Of a DNA stretch of 64,000 bases, positions 27,576 through 36,582 are shown in pieces. Below the pieces are notes generated by a model. It saw only the letters and a program-made list of their open reading frames with translations. It did not search any database and had not been told where the DNA came from. Position 1 is the stretch's first letter, and each line of letters starts with the position of its first letter. A program made the position numbers and the translations under genes. The stretch spans positions 1 through 64,000 of the forward strand of contig JACVZY010000031.1 of NCBI GenBank assembly GCA_014654705.1, given 5' to 3'. The DNA is from Ignavibacteria bacterium. Its GTDB lineage: Bacteria > Bacteroidota > Ignavibacteria > Kapaibacteriales > UBA4661.

Positions 27576-27614
27576 TCGTGGTCACTGACGGCGGTCACCG
27601 ATGGTGGTCAATGA
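27576..27614. repeat. Three tandem 13-bp repeats upstream of HNH gene
   Basis: Units TCGTGGTCACTGA, CGGCGGTCACCGA and TGGTGGTCAATGA follow one another without gaps (27576-27588, 27589-27601, 27602-27614), sharing the core GGTCA with GA at the end. They sit 36-74 bp upstream of the HNH GTG, a plausible regulator-binding position. Confidence 0.5.
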
Positions 27615-27679
27615 TACTCGACCAAATGCAGCTTTAAGCGATATTCCATTATTGGTGTTGTGGTGGGTGAGATATGGTT

Positions 27680-28954
27680 TTATGAACGAGTCGCCATGCG
27701 CTTCCTGCGCAAATTCCACATTGACGCAGCAACGAGCATCACATACACAGCTGAAATGACGTAGGATAAGGCAATGAAAAATTCCAGATAATTGATGCTT
27801 TTCTGAAAGAAGTTTTTGTAAAATAATACCGCAATGCTCCCCGAATACGCATAGTAATCGGCGTAGGTGATGAGAAAGCCCACCGTTCCCGGTTGCTTGA
27901 ATGCAGCTATCATACGTTCAAAATACAGACTATTGCACATTGCATATGCCATATACACACCCAAGCCCAGCGTGGTAAGCCATACAACAGGCGAAAAAAT
28001 TTGCTGTTGAAATAAAAGCGTACTCACACCAATTATCAACCCGCCCACAAGCATCAACACTTGAATAAGAACAAAAGCTCTATCGTTATTCTGTACCCAT
28101 CGCATTGCCGCCATCATAAGCAACACGGCAATAGCAATCGGCGTTTCGGTCTGCGTAAAAATTGTGGAATTATTGCCATAACCAAGCAGTTTCCATATCT
28201 CCGGCGTAAAATTATCTCTGAACTCTCGAAACGTCGTGAGCAGGATATAGGAGAGAACAAAAATAGTCATACTGAGGGCAAACTCTCGTAGAAAGGCTTT
28301 ACGGTCTGCCTTTTGCATCGGTTTTCGCTCGGTTCGGTGCACTTTGTCGTCGTCCGTTGGCGATGGGATCTGCCCCATTAGCCATGAGCAAATGCCGAAA
28401 GGAACAATCATTATCGCCCCGGCGACAAACGGCATCCAGAATTGCGTCACGGCAAGGTCGGTCATCACCCATTTGCCAATGCTTTTCGCAAAACCTGACC
28501 CCAAAATAAACGATGCTGTCAACACTGCAACGAGTAAATCGGTTGCTTTGCGCCCCTCCAAAAACCCCAATATCGTGCCATAGACCATGCCAAGCGGAAG
28601 ACTTGCCAGAAAGATGAACACGAGATTATAGGGCGCAGGAGTAAGCGCAAAAAAGAAATATGCACTCCACGAAAGAACTATCATCACAAGTAAATTTCGT
28701 GAACGATGCTGCGGTAACATTTCCGATACAAACTTGATTCCCAAGCCTTTGGAAACAGCAAAGCCCAACACCTGTGCCGTAATAATGAGAATTTTGAATT
28801 GTACCCCCAAAAACACCAATTCATCATACGTCGCAGCAGTGTACGCCCGCCGAAACGGATAGAAACACATATAGGTAAAAAACGCCGTTACCGAAGCAAA
28901 AACCGTGAATGCGACTGGGCTACGGGCAAGGAGGGCGCTGAGTTTGATAAGCAT
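27680..28954 (-). CDS. DUF5690 family membrane protein (MFS-like)
   Basis: Encodes about 424 residues with roughly twelve TM helices. The signature FTYMCFYPFRRAYTAATYDE near the N-terminus and GYGNNSTIFTQTETPIAIAV in the middle are typical of DUF5690, a family found in Bacteroidota and related phyla that resembles MFS sugar-phosphate transporters. The start at 28954 (MLIKLSAL) is preferred over 28996. It lies alone, 139 bp upstream of the HNH gene on the same strand. Substrate unknown. Confidence 0.85.
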   Translation of the reverse strand: MLIKLSALLARSPVAFTVFASVTAFFTYMCFYPFRRAYTAATYDELVFLGVQFKILIITAQVLGFAVSKGLGIKFVSEMLPQHRSRNLLVMIVLSWSAYFFFALTPAPYNLVFIFLASLPLGMVYGTILGFLEGRKATDLLVAVLTASFILGSGFAKSIGKWVMTDLAVTQFWMPFVAGAIMIVPFGICSWLMGQIPSPTDDDKVHRTERKPMQKADRKAFLREFALSMTIFVLSYILLTTFREFRDNFTPEIWKLLGYGNNSTIFTQTETPIAIAVLLMMAAMRWVQNNDRAFVLIQVLMLVGGLIIGVSTLLFQQQIFSPVVWLTTLGLGVYMAYAMCNSLYFERMIAAFKQPGTVGFLITYADYYAYSGSIAVLFYKNFFQKSINYLEFFIALSYVISAVYVMLVAASMWNLRRKRMATRS

Positions 28955-29709
28955 AGAATAGGTGTGTGGCGATGAAAAATGAACTAACTTCAGCATAAAA
29001 ATCCACCCAAGAACAGTATCAATGCAACTTCATGGCGGCGTATAGAAAGTCGGACAGACAAATCTTAACGGGGAAAATGATATTTTGGTGGCAATATCCT
29101 GCATCGGCAATATACCGAAGCACATAGATTCTTGCAAACGACGTGGCGCATGATTGCTGAAAACTGCTATCAATTAGCCTGCTGCAATTTCACACAAAAT
29201 ATCGGATAACTCCCCGGGTTGACTAAAAAAGGGGCTTGAATCCACTGGTTAATAAATGCATCATGTACTCGCTGGACAAGCCGATACCGTTTTATTTTTT
29301 GCTGCACCTCGGCTTCCACAATCTTCCGCTTCAACAGCAGCTTTTCGGCTCGTTGTTATTCTTTCGCGGACAGAAACCGTAATTTCTCGTTCGATGGTGA
29401 ATGTGCCAGCCATAACGTATTCTTGCGGTGTAATTTTTTGTCTATCTTGAAAGCTGACTTGTTCCGTGCGTGACGGAGATAGTAAAGCAAAAACATCTTT
29501 CCAACGACAACCAATGAGAACCGAAAAGCAAAATGCGCATTTGACGATGTAAATACATCTATCGAATGCGCATTTTGTTTGGGTACTGGTTGCTTTAGTA
29601 CGAGCAAAGTCTAAAGCATCAGTGCAATGGGGATTTTCTGAGGTATTCGTCCAACACTTGCTTGATAATCACGGCTTGCTGAGTGCTCGCGACTCCTCCG
29701 TGATTGCTC
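28955..29709. other. 755-bp region without an intact gene; possible degenerate coding sequence
   Basis: No intact gene was found. On the minus strand, two frames over about 29180-29500 read like protein. One gives FQDRQKITPQEYVMAGTFTI then EREITVSVRERITTS. The other continues after a shift as KRKIVEAEVQQKIKRYRLVQ, RVHDAFINQWIQAPF and ends at TGA near 29180. This suggests a decayed short gene, though AT-rich chance coding cannot be excluded. A terminator-like hairpin is listed separately at 29529-29577. Confidence 0.35.
29529..29577 (-). terminator. Probable terminator of the tonB gene
   Basis: CAAAATGCGCATT (29529-29541) and AATGCGCATTTTG (29565-29577) form a 13-bp perfect stem, with a nested GATGTA/TACATC pair in the loop. 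It lies about 130 bp after the tonB-like stop; on the minus strand it is followed by CTTTTC, a weak T tract. Confidence 0.55.
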
Positions 29710-30768
29710 TTACTTTATAATAAAGATGACCGGAATACTCACCCAGCACGTTACGGGCTGGCTGTTTTGTAATGCGGGCGTAAAGACCGATTTCATAATT
29801 GCTTTCGTGGCTGCCGGGTCGAGCAAATCCGAATCGCTGCTCTGAACACTACATTTTATTGGAATGCCATTTTTACCGACCAGAACCCGTACCAGAACTT
29901 TGCCCTGTATGTTTGCTCTTCGTGCAATGTCGGGATATTCTACGCGGCTTTGGAGTTCCTTGATGTCAAGGTAGGGTTCTTTTTCGACCGGCACAAACTC
30001 ATACATATCCGGTGTTTCTTCATCATCGCGAACTTCAATTTTGATGTCGTCATTTGCCAGTCCTAGTATGCCTGTATCGGTACCATCGCCGCCTTTGGTC
30101 GATGCCCGCGAGATTTGGTCGATGTTTGCAAAATCTTTTACATCCGGCGCGACAAGTGCGTCAGGCACCGGCACAGGCGTACCTGCACGAGCGGCTGGTC
30201 CGTGATTGTCTGTGGGCGGGGGAGGAGGTGGAACCGCTAAGGGGTCGCTTGCGGCGGGCGGCGGAGGCAGTTTCGACAAATGAATAACCGCCGAATTGAA
30301 TCGCCTACCTCCTTCTACGTTTGCCTTCACCGCAAGCCATGTAGCATATCCGCCAAGCAAAACACCTGTAAAAGCCAGCGCAGTTACAAAGCCAACAAGA
30401 GCAGCTTTTGTTCTGAAGCGCTGAATCTGCACAAAGCTGTACGGTTTCCAACCAAATTTTTCATTTTCGCGCTCAGCTATAAATAGCAGCATTTTCGGTA
30501 CTTCATGTCCGTTTATTATTGCCGCCTCGCTCACCGAACGGTAGTCTTCTTTGGTAATAAAGGTACGTTCCATTGCTGGTAAGGCACCATTTATAGCAGG
30601 TTTGGGCGTTTCAGTTTTTTCAAGAATTGGCTTCTTGTTTACTTCGCCATTTCCACCTGTGTGATTGTGTTTATATTCCGCACAGATTGTTTCTTGCAGA
30701 ATATTCGTCGTCTCGGCGACGGTCTCTTTTGCGTCGTCAACGACTGGTTGCTCGTATGTCGTTTCCAT
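29710..30768 (-). CDS. tonB: TonB-type energy transducer
   Basis: Encodes 352 residues. A long acidic cytoplasmic N-terminus (about 120 residues, with TYEQPVVDDAKETVAETT) is followed by a TM helix (AALVGFVTALAFTGVLLGGY), a proline-rich periplasmic linker (KLPPPPAASDPLAVPPPPPP) and a TonB C-terminal domain (EYPDIARRANIQGKVLVRVL, FTPALQNSQPVTCWVSIPVI). TonB transmits the proton-motive force to outer-membrane receptors. The extended cytosolic tail is longer than in classical TonB. It is divergent from the YfiR/receptor genes, 340 bp away, which makes it the likely dedicated partner of that receptor. Confidence 0.9.
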   Translation of the reverse strand: METTYEQPVVDDAKETVAETTNILQETICAEYKHNHTGGNGEVNKKPILEKTETPKPAINGALPAMERTFITKEDYRSVSEAAIINGHEVPKMLLFIAERENEKFGWKPYSFVQIQRFRTKAALVGFVTALAFTGVLLGGYATWLAVKANVEGGRRFNSAVIHLSKLPPPPAASDPLAVPPPPPPTDNHGPAARAGTPVPVPDALVAPDVKDFANIDQISRASTKGGDGTDTGILGLANDDIKIEVRDDEETPDMYEFVPVEKEPYLDIKELQSRVEYPDIARRANIQGKVLVRVLVGKNGIPIKCSVQSSDSDLLDPAATKAIMKSVFTPALQNSQPVTCWVSIPVIFIIK

Positions 30769-31108
30769 TGCCGTACCCTTGCAAAGATGAAGTAGAAAAA
30801 TTATTGCTTTACTGCTCGTAAATTTTGCCAGACTTAGATTTAAGAGTCTTTTGTCTTAATTAAACTTACAGAAAATATTTTCTTCTTGCAAATAATTCGC
30901 CCTAAGCCAGTTTCTATCAGCTCTCCAGGCAATAGACAGTTTGTGCTTTTTTGAGGTGTTCTTTCATTGATGTTGACACCCTGATTTATGTTGAGAAATG
31001 GTGTGATTACAAAAAAAAATCCTAACTTTGTTGAGCAAAAATTAATTGTGAAATCTAATTTTCACACTTCTGCTCTCTCATAAATTGGCTATCCTGATAA
31101 GGACAGAC
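30769..31108. other. Divergent promoter region between tonB and yfiR-like gene
   Basis: About 340 bp, strongly AT-rich, with no ORF that looks real. It must hold promoters for both directions. The inverted repeat GTGAAA/TTTCAC at 31048-31065 is the only obvious regulator-site candidate. Confidence 0.45.
31048..31065. promoter_or_regulatory. Possible operator (GTGAAA-N6-TTTCAC)
   Basis: GTGAAA at 31048-31053 and TTTCAC at 31060-31065 form a 6-bp inverted repeat, about 45 bp upstream of the yfiR-like GTG start. Short and AT-rich, so chance occurrence is possible. Confidence 0.25.
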
Positions 31109-31639
31109 GTGAAGCGGCATCGTTCTATCATATTGTCGTATTGCATCTTTTGCGAACTTCTGCTTTTCGGTGTGAGCGCATCGAACCTTCAGGCACAGCA
31201 GCAGGGGCTTTTTGAAGCATTATACATTTTCAAGTTTTGCGGCTTCGTTACATTTCCTTCCGAGCGGCAAAGCGGTGATTTTGTGATTGGGGTTTTGAAT
31301 GCGCCTGCCATTGCTACGCAGCTTGAAAAAGCAGTTTTGGGAAAGTACGTCGGCTCACAGCCCATCATCGTACGGAATATAAGCGACATCGGCGATTTAA
31401 GCGGTTGCCACATCGTTTTTGTACCGGACAATATGAGCAAAAAACTCCCGAAAGTGCAGGAGCTGGCACGTGCCAAAGCTATGCTCATTGTTACGAAGGG
31501 TGCGGGCATGGCGAAAGAAGGCGGGCATATCAACATTTTCACCAATGGGGATAAAAAATTTGAAATTAACCGAACCGCCGCAGAGTCTATCGGACTCAAA
31601 CTATCGGCAGATCTTCTGAAACTGGCGGTGGTGCTATGA
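31109..31639 (+). CDS. YfiR-like (DUF4154) periplasmic protein
   Basis: Encodes 176 residues from GTG 31109, which has AAGGA 5 bp upstream (31099-31103). The N-terminus VKRHRSIILSYCIFCELLLF then forms a signal peptide ending near NLQAQQ. The longer TTG frame (31085) lacks a ribosome site. The mature domain is DUF4154/YfiR: LYIFKFCGFVTFPSE, LSGCHIVFVPDNMSKKLPKV, MAKEGGHINIFTNGDKKFEI. In Pseudomonas YfiR restrains a membrane diguanylate cyclase; no YfiN is adjacent here. Its TGA overlaps the receptor ATG (ATGA, 31636-31639), so the two are translationally coupled, as is common for YfiR-receptor pairs in this clade. Confidence 0.87.
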   Translation: MKRHRSIILSYCIFCELLLFGVSASNLQAQQQGLFEALYIFKFCGFVTFPSERQSGDFVIGVLNAPAIATQLEKAVLGKYVGSQPIIVRNISDIGDLSGCHIVFVPDNMSKKLPKVQELARAKAMLIVTKGAGMAKEGGHINIFTNGDKKFEINRTAAESIGLKLSADLLKLAVVL

Positions 31640-33798
31640 CAACAATCTTTTCATATCAAACATCATCGCGTTGCCGTGCCATTCTCTGCGCAATCGTTCT
31701 TCTCTTTACTTTTACGGCTTTTACAGATATTTTTGCGCAAGACGCATCACACAAAAACAAGAAAAAACTTACCCGCAGCGAAATTCTTCGCATGAACATT
31801 GAGAGTTTGCGCGATCTTTCGCTGGAAGAACTTACCGATTTAGCCGATATTGTCGGCGTATCCTCCATTGAGGAATTATTTGATTTGGTAATAACAACAG
31901 CATCGAAATCAGAAGAAAAAATCATCGACGCACCCGGCGTAGTCTCCGTGTTGACAGCACGTGAAATAAGGCTCTTCGGTGCACAAACGCTTAAGGACGC
32001 ATTGAACTACATGACGGGCGCGGCAGTGCTGGTGAGCTTCAGCAACCGCAATGGCATTTCCATTCGTGGCGACCAACAAGGCACACTTTACAGCAATCAC
32101 GTCCTGATAATGATAGACGGTCGTCCTGTGCGGGAAAGCCTGTACGGAGGCGCATATTCTGCCATATTGGCGACGTTCCCCCTCGCAGGAGTGGAACGGA
32201 TTGAGCTTATTCGCGGTCCTGGCTCGGTGCTGTATGGCACAGGCGCGTATTCGGGTGTGGTGAATATCATTATGAAAAAAGCTACGAAGTCCGCGCTAAA
32301 TCTCTCTGCGAATGGTGGCTCATTTGGAACGGCAGTTGCGGCGCTGGATGGCGGCGTTTCTGCGGGTGATGTCTATATTTCAGGCAGCGCACAATACCTC
32401 AACCAAAACGACTGGAAACAAACTCTTCAGACCGAGACCACACGAAACGACACCACGATCACTTATCGTCAAAATGGCATCGGCGCTAACGTTGGTCTGC
32501 AATACAGCCCCAGCGCGGAAAACAATCTTACCGCAAATCTGACGTGGATGCGCTACAATCCCGACATATATGGCGGGGAAATACGACTGCCGCTTGCAAT
32601 GATTCGTGAAACATATCTGAATGCTGACGTTGGCTACACACGCCAGATTACAGATGCTTGGAAAACGTCGTTGAACTTCACAGCGACATGGTACGAGAAT
32701 ATTGATGCCCGACAGCAGCAACCTTCACAGCCACCATTACAGTTGGGACCGACACGGCAATCAAGCGATTATGTTATTGAACTAACCAATTATATCAAAC
32801 CCTTGCGCGGCTTGAATGTTATCGTTGGTGGCTTGGCAAACGTACAAAATGGCTCAGTAACGCAGCAACGCCCGATGAATGTTACCTTTGCTTCTGTGCC
32901 CTACTACGAACGCACGTGGTGGAGCGCTTACGCGCAGGCTGACTACACGCCGATTGAGCAACTCAAACTGATTGCCGGAGCACAATTCAACGCCTTCGAC
33001 CCCGGTCGCCCTCCTTCGGTTGTACCGAGATTAGGCGCACTCTGGAGCATTACGAATGATTTCACCCTCAAGCTGCTTTACGGGCAAGCATTCCGTGCGC
33101 CAAGGGCAACTGAGAGCGATGTTCTACTCGAACCGAACACCCCCGGGCTTCAGGGAAATAGGGAGTTAAAGCCCGAAAATGTTTCTACCTTTGATGCAGA
33201 GCTCCTTTACAAACACGATAATTTTCAGGCATCCCTTGTTTATTTTAACAGCATCCAGCGTGATATTATCACAGCCGGATTGCGTACAATGGGCATGAAT
33301 CCTAGGTTTGTCAATGCCGATTCTTATCGCTCGCAAGGCATAGAATTTGAAACAAAATATGTTCCCCTTGAGCCGCTGTATTTCACAGGTTCGCTTTCGT
33401 ATCAGACCAATATATTCAGAGAGCGAATTACCGACGGCTCACCGGTGCCTAATTGGATTGCGCGGCTTGGAGCTGGCTACACCAACGCCGATGCCGGATT
33501 GTCCGTCGGCATAATGAACATTTTTTACAGCAAAGTGGATAATGGTGTACCCACGCCGGGAGTCCGCTTTGTGAATCCCCGAACCGAAGCATATAATCTT
33601 TTGAGCGTAAATATCAACTGGGATATAACCGACGCGTTCGATTGGACGATTGCCGGAGCGCATATCATCCTGACTGCCCGCGTTGAAAATGCCCTTGATG
33701 CTGCAGCGTGGCAGTTGGAATGGGTGCGGCGCAACATTAATTCTTTACCCGCAGCTCCCGGACGCGGTTTTTATGGCGGCTTGACACTTAGATTTTAA
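31636..33798 (+). CDS. TonB-dependent outer-membrane receptor
   Basis: Encodes 720 residues. A signal peptide (AILCAIVLLFTFTAFTDIFA) is followed by a Ser/Leu/Glu-rich region, a plug domain (IDAPGVVSVLTAREIRLFG, DALNYMTGAAVLVSF, IDGRPVRESLYGGAY, VERIELIRGPGSVLYGTGA) and a 22-strand beta-barrel (WMRYNPDIYGGEIR to the terminal RGFYGGLTLRF). It resembles BtuB/CirA-type receptors. The residues LEELTDLADIVGVSSIEEL before the plug are an extra N-terminal segment. The barrel binds a substrate that cannot be named from sequence. It is coupled to the YfiR-like gene and followed by DUF4198. Confidence 0.93.
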   Translation: MTTIFSYQTSSRCRAILCAIVLLFTFTAFTDIFAQDASHKNKKKLTRSEILRMNIESLRDLSLEELTDLADIVGVSSIEELFDLVITTASKSEEKIIDAPGVVSVLTAREIRLFGAQTLKDALNYMTGAAVLVSFSNRNGISIRGDQQGTLYSNHVLIMIDGRPVRESLYGGAYSAILATFPLAGVERIELIRGPGSVLYGTGAYSGVVNIIMKKATKSALNLSANGGSFGTAVAALDGGVSAGDVYISGSAQYLNQNDWKQTLQTETTRNDTTITYRQNGIGANVGLQYSPSAENNLTANLTWMRYNPDIYGGEIRLPLAMIRETYLNADVGYTRQITDAWKTSLNFTATWYENIDARQQQPSQPPLQLGPTRQSSDYVIELTNYIKPLRGLNVIVGGLANVQNGSVTQQRPMNVTFASVPYYERTWWSAYAQADYTPIEQLKLIAGAQFNAFDPGRPPSVVPRLGALWSITNDFTLKLLYGQAFRAPRATESDVLLEPNTPGLQGNRELKPENVSTFDAELLYKHDNFQASLVYFNSIQRDIITAGLRTMGMNPRFVNADSYRSQGIEFETKYVPLEPLYFTGSLSYQTNIFRERITDGSPVPNWIARLGAGYTNADAGLSVGIMNIFYSKVDNGVPTPGVRFVNPRTEAYNLLSVNINWDITDAFDWTIAGAHIILTARVENALDAAAWQLEWVRRNINSLPAAPGRGFYGGLTLRF

Positions 33799-33847
33799 CG
33801 TGTTTTTTTGAACTATTCTTCTTTTTGAACTATTCTTCATCGTTTGC

Positions 33848-34669
33848 ATGAATAAACACACTGGCAGTATTTTGAGCGTGATAATCTGCTTCTTAGCACT
33901 GAATACCGCATCAGCACACGATACGTGGCTTCTTCCCAAAGTATTCCGTATGAAGCCCGAACAGCGCTCACAGCTTATGCTCACAAGCGGTATGATTTTT
34001 CCTCAAAATAATCACGCCATCAAGCCGGAACGAATAGAGAACGCTTTCGTACTGCTTGCAGGCGAAAAAACACAGATGGCGAAACGAAATTTTGCCCCAA
34101 AAGCACTGGAAATAAGCGTCATGCCGCCTAATGTCGGCGTAGCAACTGCGTTTGTGGAACTTGCGCCGAAAGTGCTGGAACTGACACCAAAACTTGTGCG
34201 CGAGTATCTGGGCGAAATCGGGGCTTCGGATTCCTTAAAATCTGTTTGGAAAAACGTCAAAGCTGGCACAACGACGCTCTGGCGGGAAAGCTACAGCAAA
34301 CACGCAAAAACGTTCTTTTTCATCGGAAACGAGCAAGAAGTAGCGCGAGATTCATCGTGGAAAATGCCCTGCGGAATGAAACTCGAAATTGTCCCCGAAG
34401 CCCATCCGGGCTTGCTTCGCGCAAAGGGACAGCTTCCTGTGCGGGTGCTTCTGGACGGCAAACCCCTTGCGAATTTTCCGCTCGGCTACCACCGCGAAAA
34501 CAGCAAGAACGCGACATTACAGACAACCGATAGCGAAGGGCGCACGACCTTTAATCTTCCCAAAGCAGGGCGCTATCTTCTGCGCGGAACGCTTCTGCAG
34601 CCCGTACAGACCGATAGTTTGGAATGGCAAAGCAATTTTACCACACTCACTGTCGAAGTGCGACCGTAA
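33848..34669 (+). CDS. DUF4198 periplasmic protein
   Basis: Encodes 273 residues with a signal peptide (ILSVIICFLALNTASAHDTW). The mature end starts with the DUF4198 hallmark AHDTWLLPKVFRMKP. Further on come beta-strand segments (LPVRVLLDGKPLANFPLGY, TDSEGRTTFNLPKAGRYLLR). The family is associated with periplasmic Co/Ni transport components and copper-related proteins; whether it binds metal here is not shown. It follows the receptor by 49 bp on the same strand and shares its context with a redoxin. Confidence 0.82.
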   Translation: MNKHTGSILSVIICFLALNTASAHDTWLLPKVFRMKPEQRSQLMLTSGMIFPQNNHAIKPERIENAFVLLAGEKTQMAKRNFAPKALEISVMPPNVGVATAFVELAPKVLELTPKLVREYLGEIGASDSLKSVWKNVKAGTTTLWRESYSKHAKTFFFIGNEQEVARDSSWKMPCGMKLEIVPEAHPGLLRAKGQLPVRVLLDGKPLANFPLGYHRENSKNATLQTTDSEGRTTFNLPKAGRYLLRGTLLQPVQTDSLEWQSNFTTLTVEVRP

Positions 34670-34718
34670 GAGCCTTTCGCTGTTGCATTTCTCTTCACCT
34701 TCATTATCCTAAAATATC

Positions 34719-35345
34719 ATGCTCAAGCAAGTTCTCAAACGCCTCGGAACCGCCATGGCGCTCGTTGCCCTAGGTTTGGTTTCGCTTATCTATTTTATGA
34801 AATCCTCCAAGCCCGACGTACCTGCAAATGCGTCGCACAAACACGCCACAAGTGAAGACCACAAAGAATGCGCCGCCAAAATCGCGGGCAAAGAACTACC
34901 ACCTCTTTCACTCCGAAACACCGATAATACCGCGATTTCCGTTATGGCGCTCTCGCAAGAGCAATCCGTGATTGTGATTCGGTATTTGGGGTATGGTTGC
35001 TCACACTGCATTGAGCAGCTTTTGGCATTACAAAAACTTTCCCCAGCCCTGAAAGAGAAGCATATCCGCGTCATTGCCTTTAGCGACGACACGCCGGAGC
35101 AAAACCAAACCGTGATGACGAAATATAACTTTGACCCCACACTTTTTACACTGGCTTCCGACCCCGCTAAAGCCTCGGCATATAGCCTCGGTGCGGTCTA
35201 TCCTGAGGCAGACGGTACAACGACAGAGTTGCACGTTTCAATGGTCGTACAGCGTGGGCGCGTAAAGTTCGCGCACTTCGATTCCAAGCCAATGATGGAC
35301 GTACAGTCGCTCCTAGCGCAGGCGAGCGGAATCGTACAACTCTAA
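34719..35345 (+). CDS. Thioredoxin-like redoxin (AhpC/TSA type), membrane anchored
   Basis: Encodes 208 residues. An N-terminal hydrophobic anchor (LGTAMALVALGLVSLIYFM) is followed by a thioredoxin-fold domain: LPPLSLRNTDNTAISVMAL, VIVIRYLGYGCSHCIEQLL with CSHC as the active-site pair, and VIAFSDDTPEQNQTVMTKYN. It should be a periplasm-facing thiol oxidoreductase or peroxiredoxin. It is 49 bp after the DUF4198 gene and probably in the same transcript, suggesting a redox or metal-handling link. Confidence 0.8.
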   Translation: MLKQVLKRLGTAMALVALGLVSLIYFMKSSKPDVPANASHKHATSEDHKECAAKIAGKELPPLSLRNTDNTAISVMALSQEQSVIVIRYLGYGCSHCIEQLLALQKLSPALKEKHIRVIAFSDDTPEQNQTVMTKYNFDPTLFTLASDPAKASAYSLGAVYPEADGTTTELHVSMVVQRGRVKFAHFDSKPMMDVQSLLAQASGIVQL

Positions 35346-35417
35346 TAGTCCTTGAAACATCTATAAAGAGCAGCCGCCACTCACGGTGTATTGCTATTGT
35401 ATTGAGAGCTGTATAGT

Positions 35418-36488
35418 ATGAAAAATCGTCGTTTACTCTGGATTGCAGCCCTGTTTGCTTTGTATGCACATCTCTTCATTGTGCTCGTGCAAGTGGAAAA
35501 GCATCACGAGCGTTCTGCCATTAAAGATTACGGCGACGCGGCGTGGTATATTCTTGTTACCCTCACTACCGTTGGCTACGGGGATATGTATCCCGTTACT
35601 ACTCCGGGTAAAATTATCGGAGCAGTATTTTTGATAAGCAGTCTTGGGATAATCGGCTTTCTCATCGGCTTTATTTCTACTTCTGTCAATGAATTTCGAG
35701 AGAAAAAAAATATGGGCTATAATGGTACTTCCTTCAAAAATCACATTGTCATTATTGGCTGGGATAGCTTCGGCAGAGCCGTTACCGAATGCCTTTTGGC
35801 AGCTGGACGGCAGGTGGCAATTGTCGTTAATGACAAAACCATCATTGAGGATATTTATGAAGACTTTCCCCGAAAAAGTATCTTCTTGCTATATTCGCCA
35901 TACGAACATATCCACAACCTTACGAAGGTCAATCTTGCCTCAGCAGCGCTCGTCTTTGTGAATTTATCTAATGATACAGATAAACTTATCACGATTCTGA
36001 ACATCAAGCAGCAATACGCGCACGCAAAATTTCTAGTTGTATTGGAGCAAACCCGCCTCAAAGAAACATTCCAGAGTGCTGGTGTAAGCTACGTTCTGTC
36101 AAAAAACGATATTGCTGCAAAGCTCGTAGCAAGCTATATTTTTGAACCTGATGTCGCCCACTTCAATAACGACCTGCTCTCGCACGCCTTGTCAAAAAAC
36201 GATTACGATGTCCAAGAGTACAAGGTTCTTCCCACAAATCCGTTTGCAGGCAAGTTATACAGCGAAGTTTTCGAGAATATGAAATTGCGGTATGGATGCC
36301 TTACTATTGGACTGGTCAAAATTCAGGACGGGCAGAGAGTTCTACTCAAAGTACCTCCCGATACTACGCCGATTGAGGTAGGCGACTATCTCATTTTCAT
36401 TCTTAATGGCGAGCAAGCACCCGTAGTAGCGGAACTTTTTCATGTGCAGGAAGGCGTAATGCCCGATGATGCTGAACCTCTGAAATGA
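35418..36488 (+). CDS. Potassium channel with RCK (TrkA-N and TrkA-C) domains
   Basis: Encodes 356 residues. Two TM helices flank a pore helix (AAWYILVTLTTVGYGDMYPV) with the K+ selectivity filter TVGYGD, followed by a cytosolic RCK domain: TrkA-N with HIVIIGWDSFGRAVTECLLA (nucleotide-binding GxxxxG variant), and TrkA-C with KLRYGCLTIGLVKIQDGQRV and IEVGDYLIFIL. The architecture is MthK/Kch-like and ligand gated. It starts 72 bp after the redoxin and ends at a strong hairpin. Confidence 0.92.
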   Translation: MKNRRLLWIAALFALYAHLFIVLVQVEKHHERSAIKDYGDAAWYILVTLTTVGYGDMYPVTTPGKIIGAVFLISSLGIIGFLIGFISTSVNEFREKKNMGYNGTSFKNHIVIIGWDSFGRAVTECLLAAGRQVAIVVNDKTIIEDIYEDFPRKSIFLLYSPYEHIHNLTKVNLASAALVFVNLSNDTDKLITILNIKQQYAHAKFLVVLEQTRLKETFQSAGVSYVLSKNDIAAKLVASYIFEPDVAHFNNDLLSHALSKNDYDVQEYKVLPTNPFAGKLYSEVFENMKLRYGCLTIGLVKIQDGQRVLLKVPPDTTPIEVGDYLIFILNGEQAPVVAELFHVQEGVMPDDAEPLK

Positions 36489-36521
36489 GTGTGTGCAGAA
36501 AGAAAGTATGCCTCAATACAG

Positions 36522-36557
36522 AAGAGGCGCGACAACCGTGTGTTGTCGCGCCTCTTT
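36522..36557. terminator. Bidirectional hairpin terminator
   Basis: AAGAGGCGCGACAAC (36522-36536) and GTTGTCGCGCCTCTT (36542-36556) form a perfect 15-bp stem with a 5-nt loop between the convergent channel gene and ccmE. T runs on either side are short, but the stem is very stable. Confidence 0.8.
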
Positions 36558-36582
36558 GCATTGTGCTCATTTCAATCAACAA

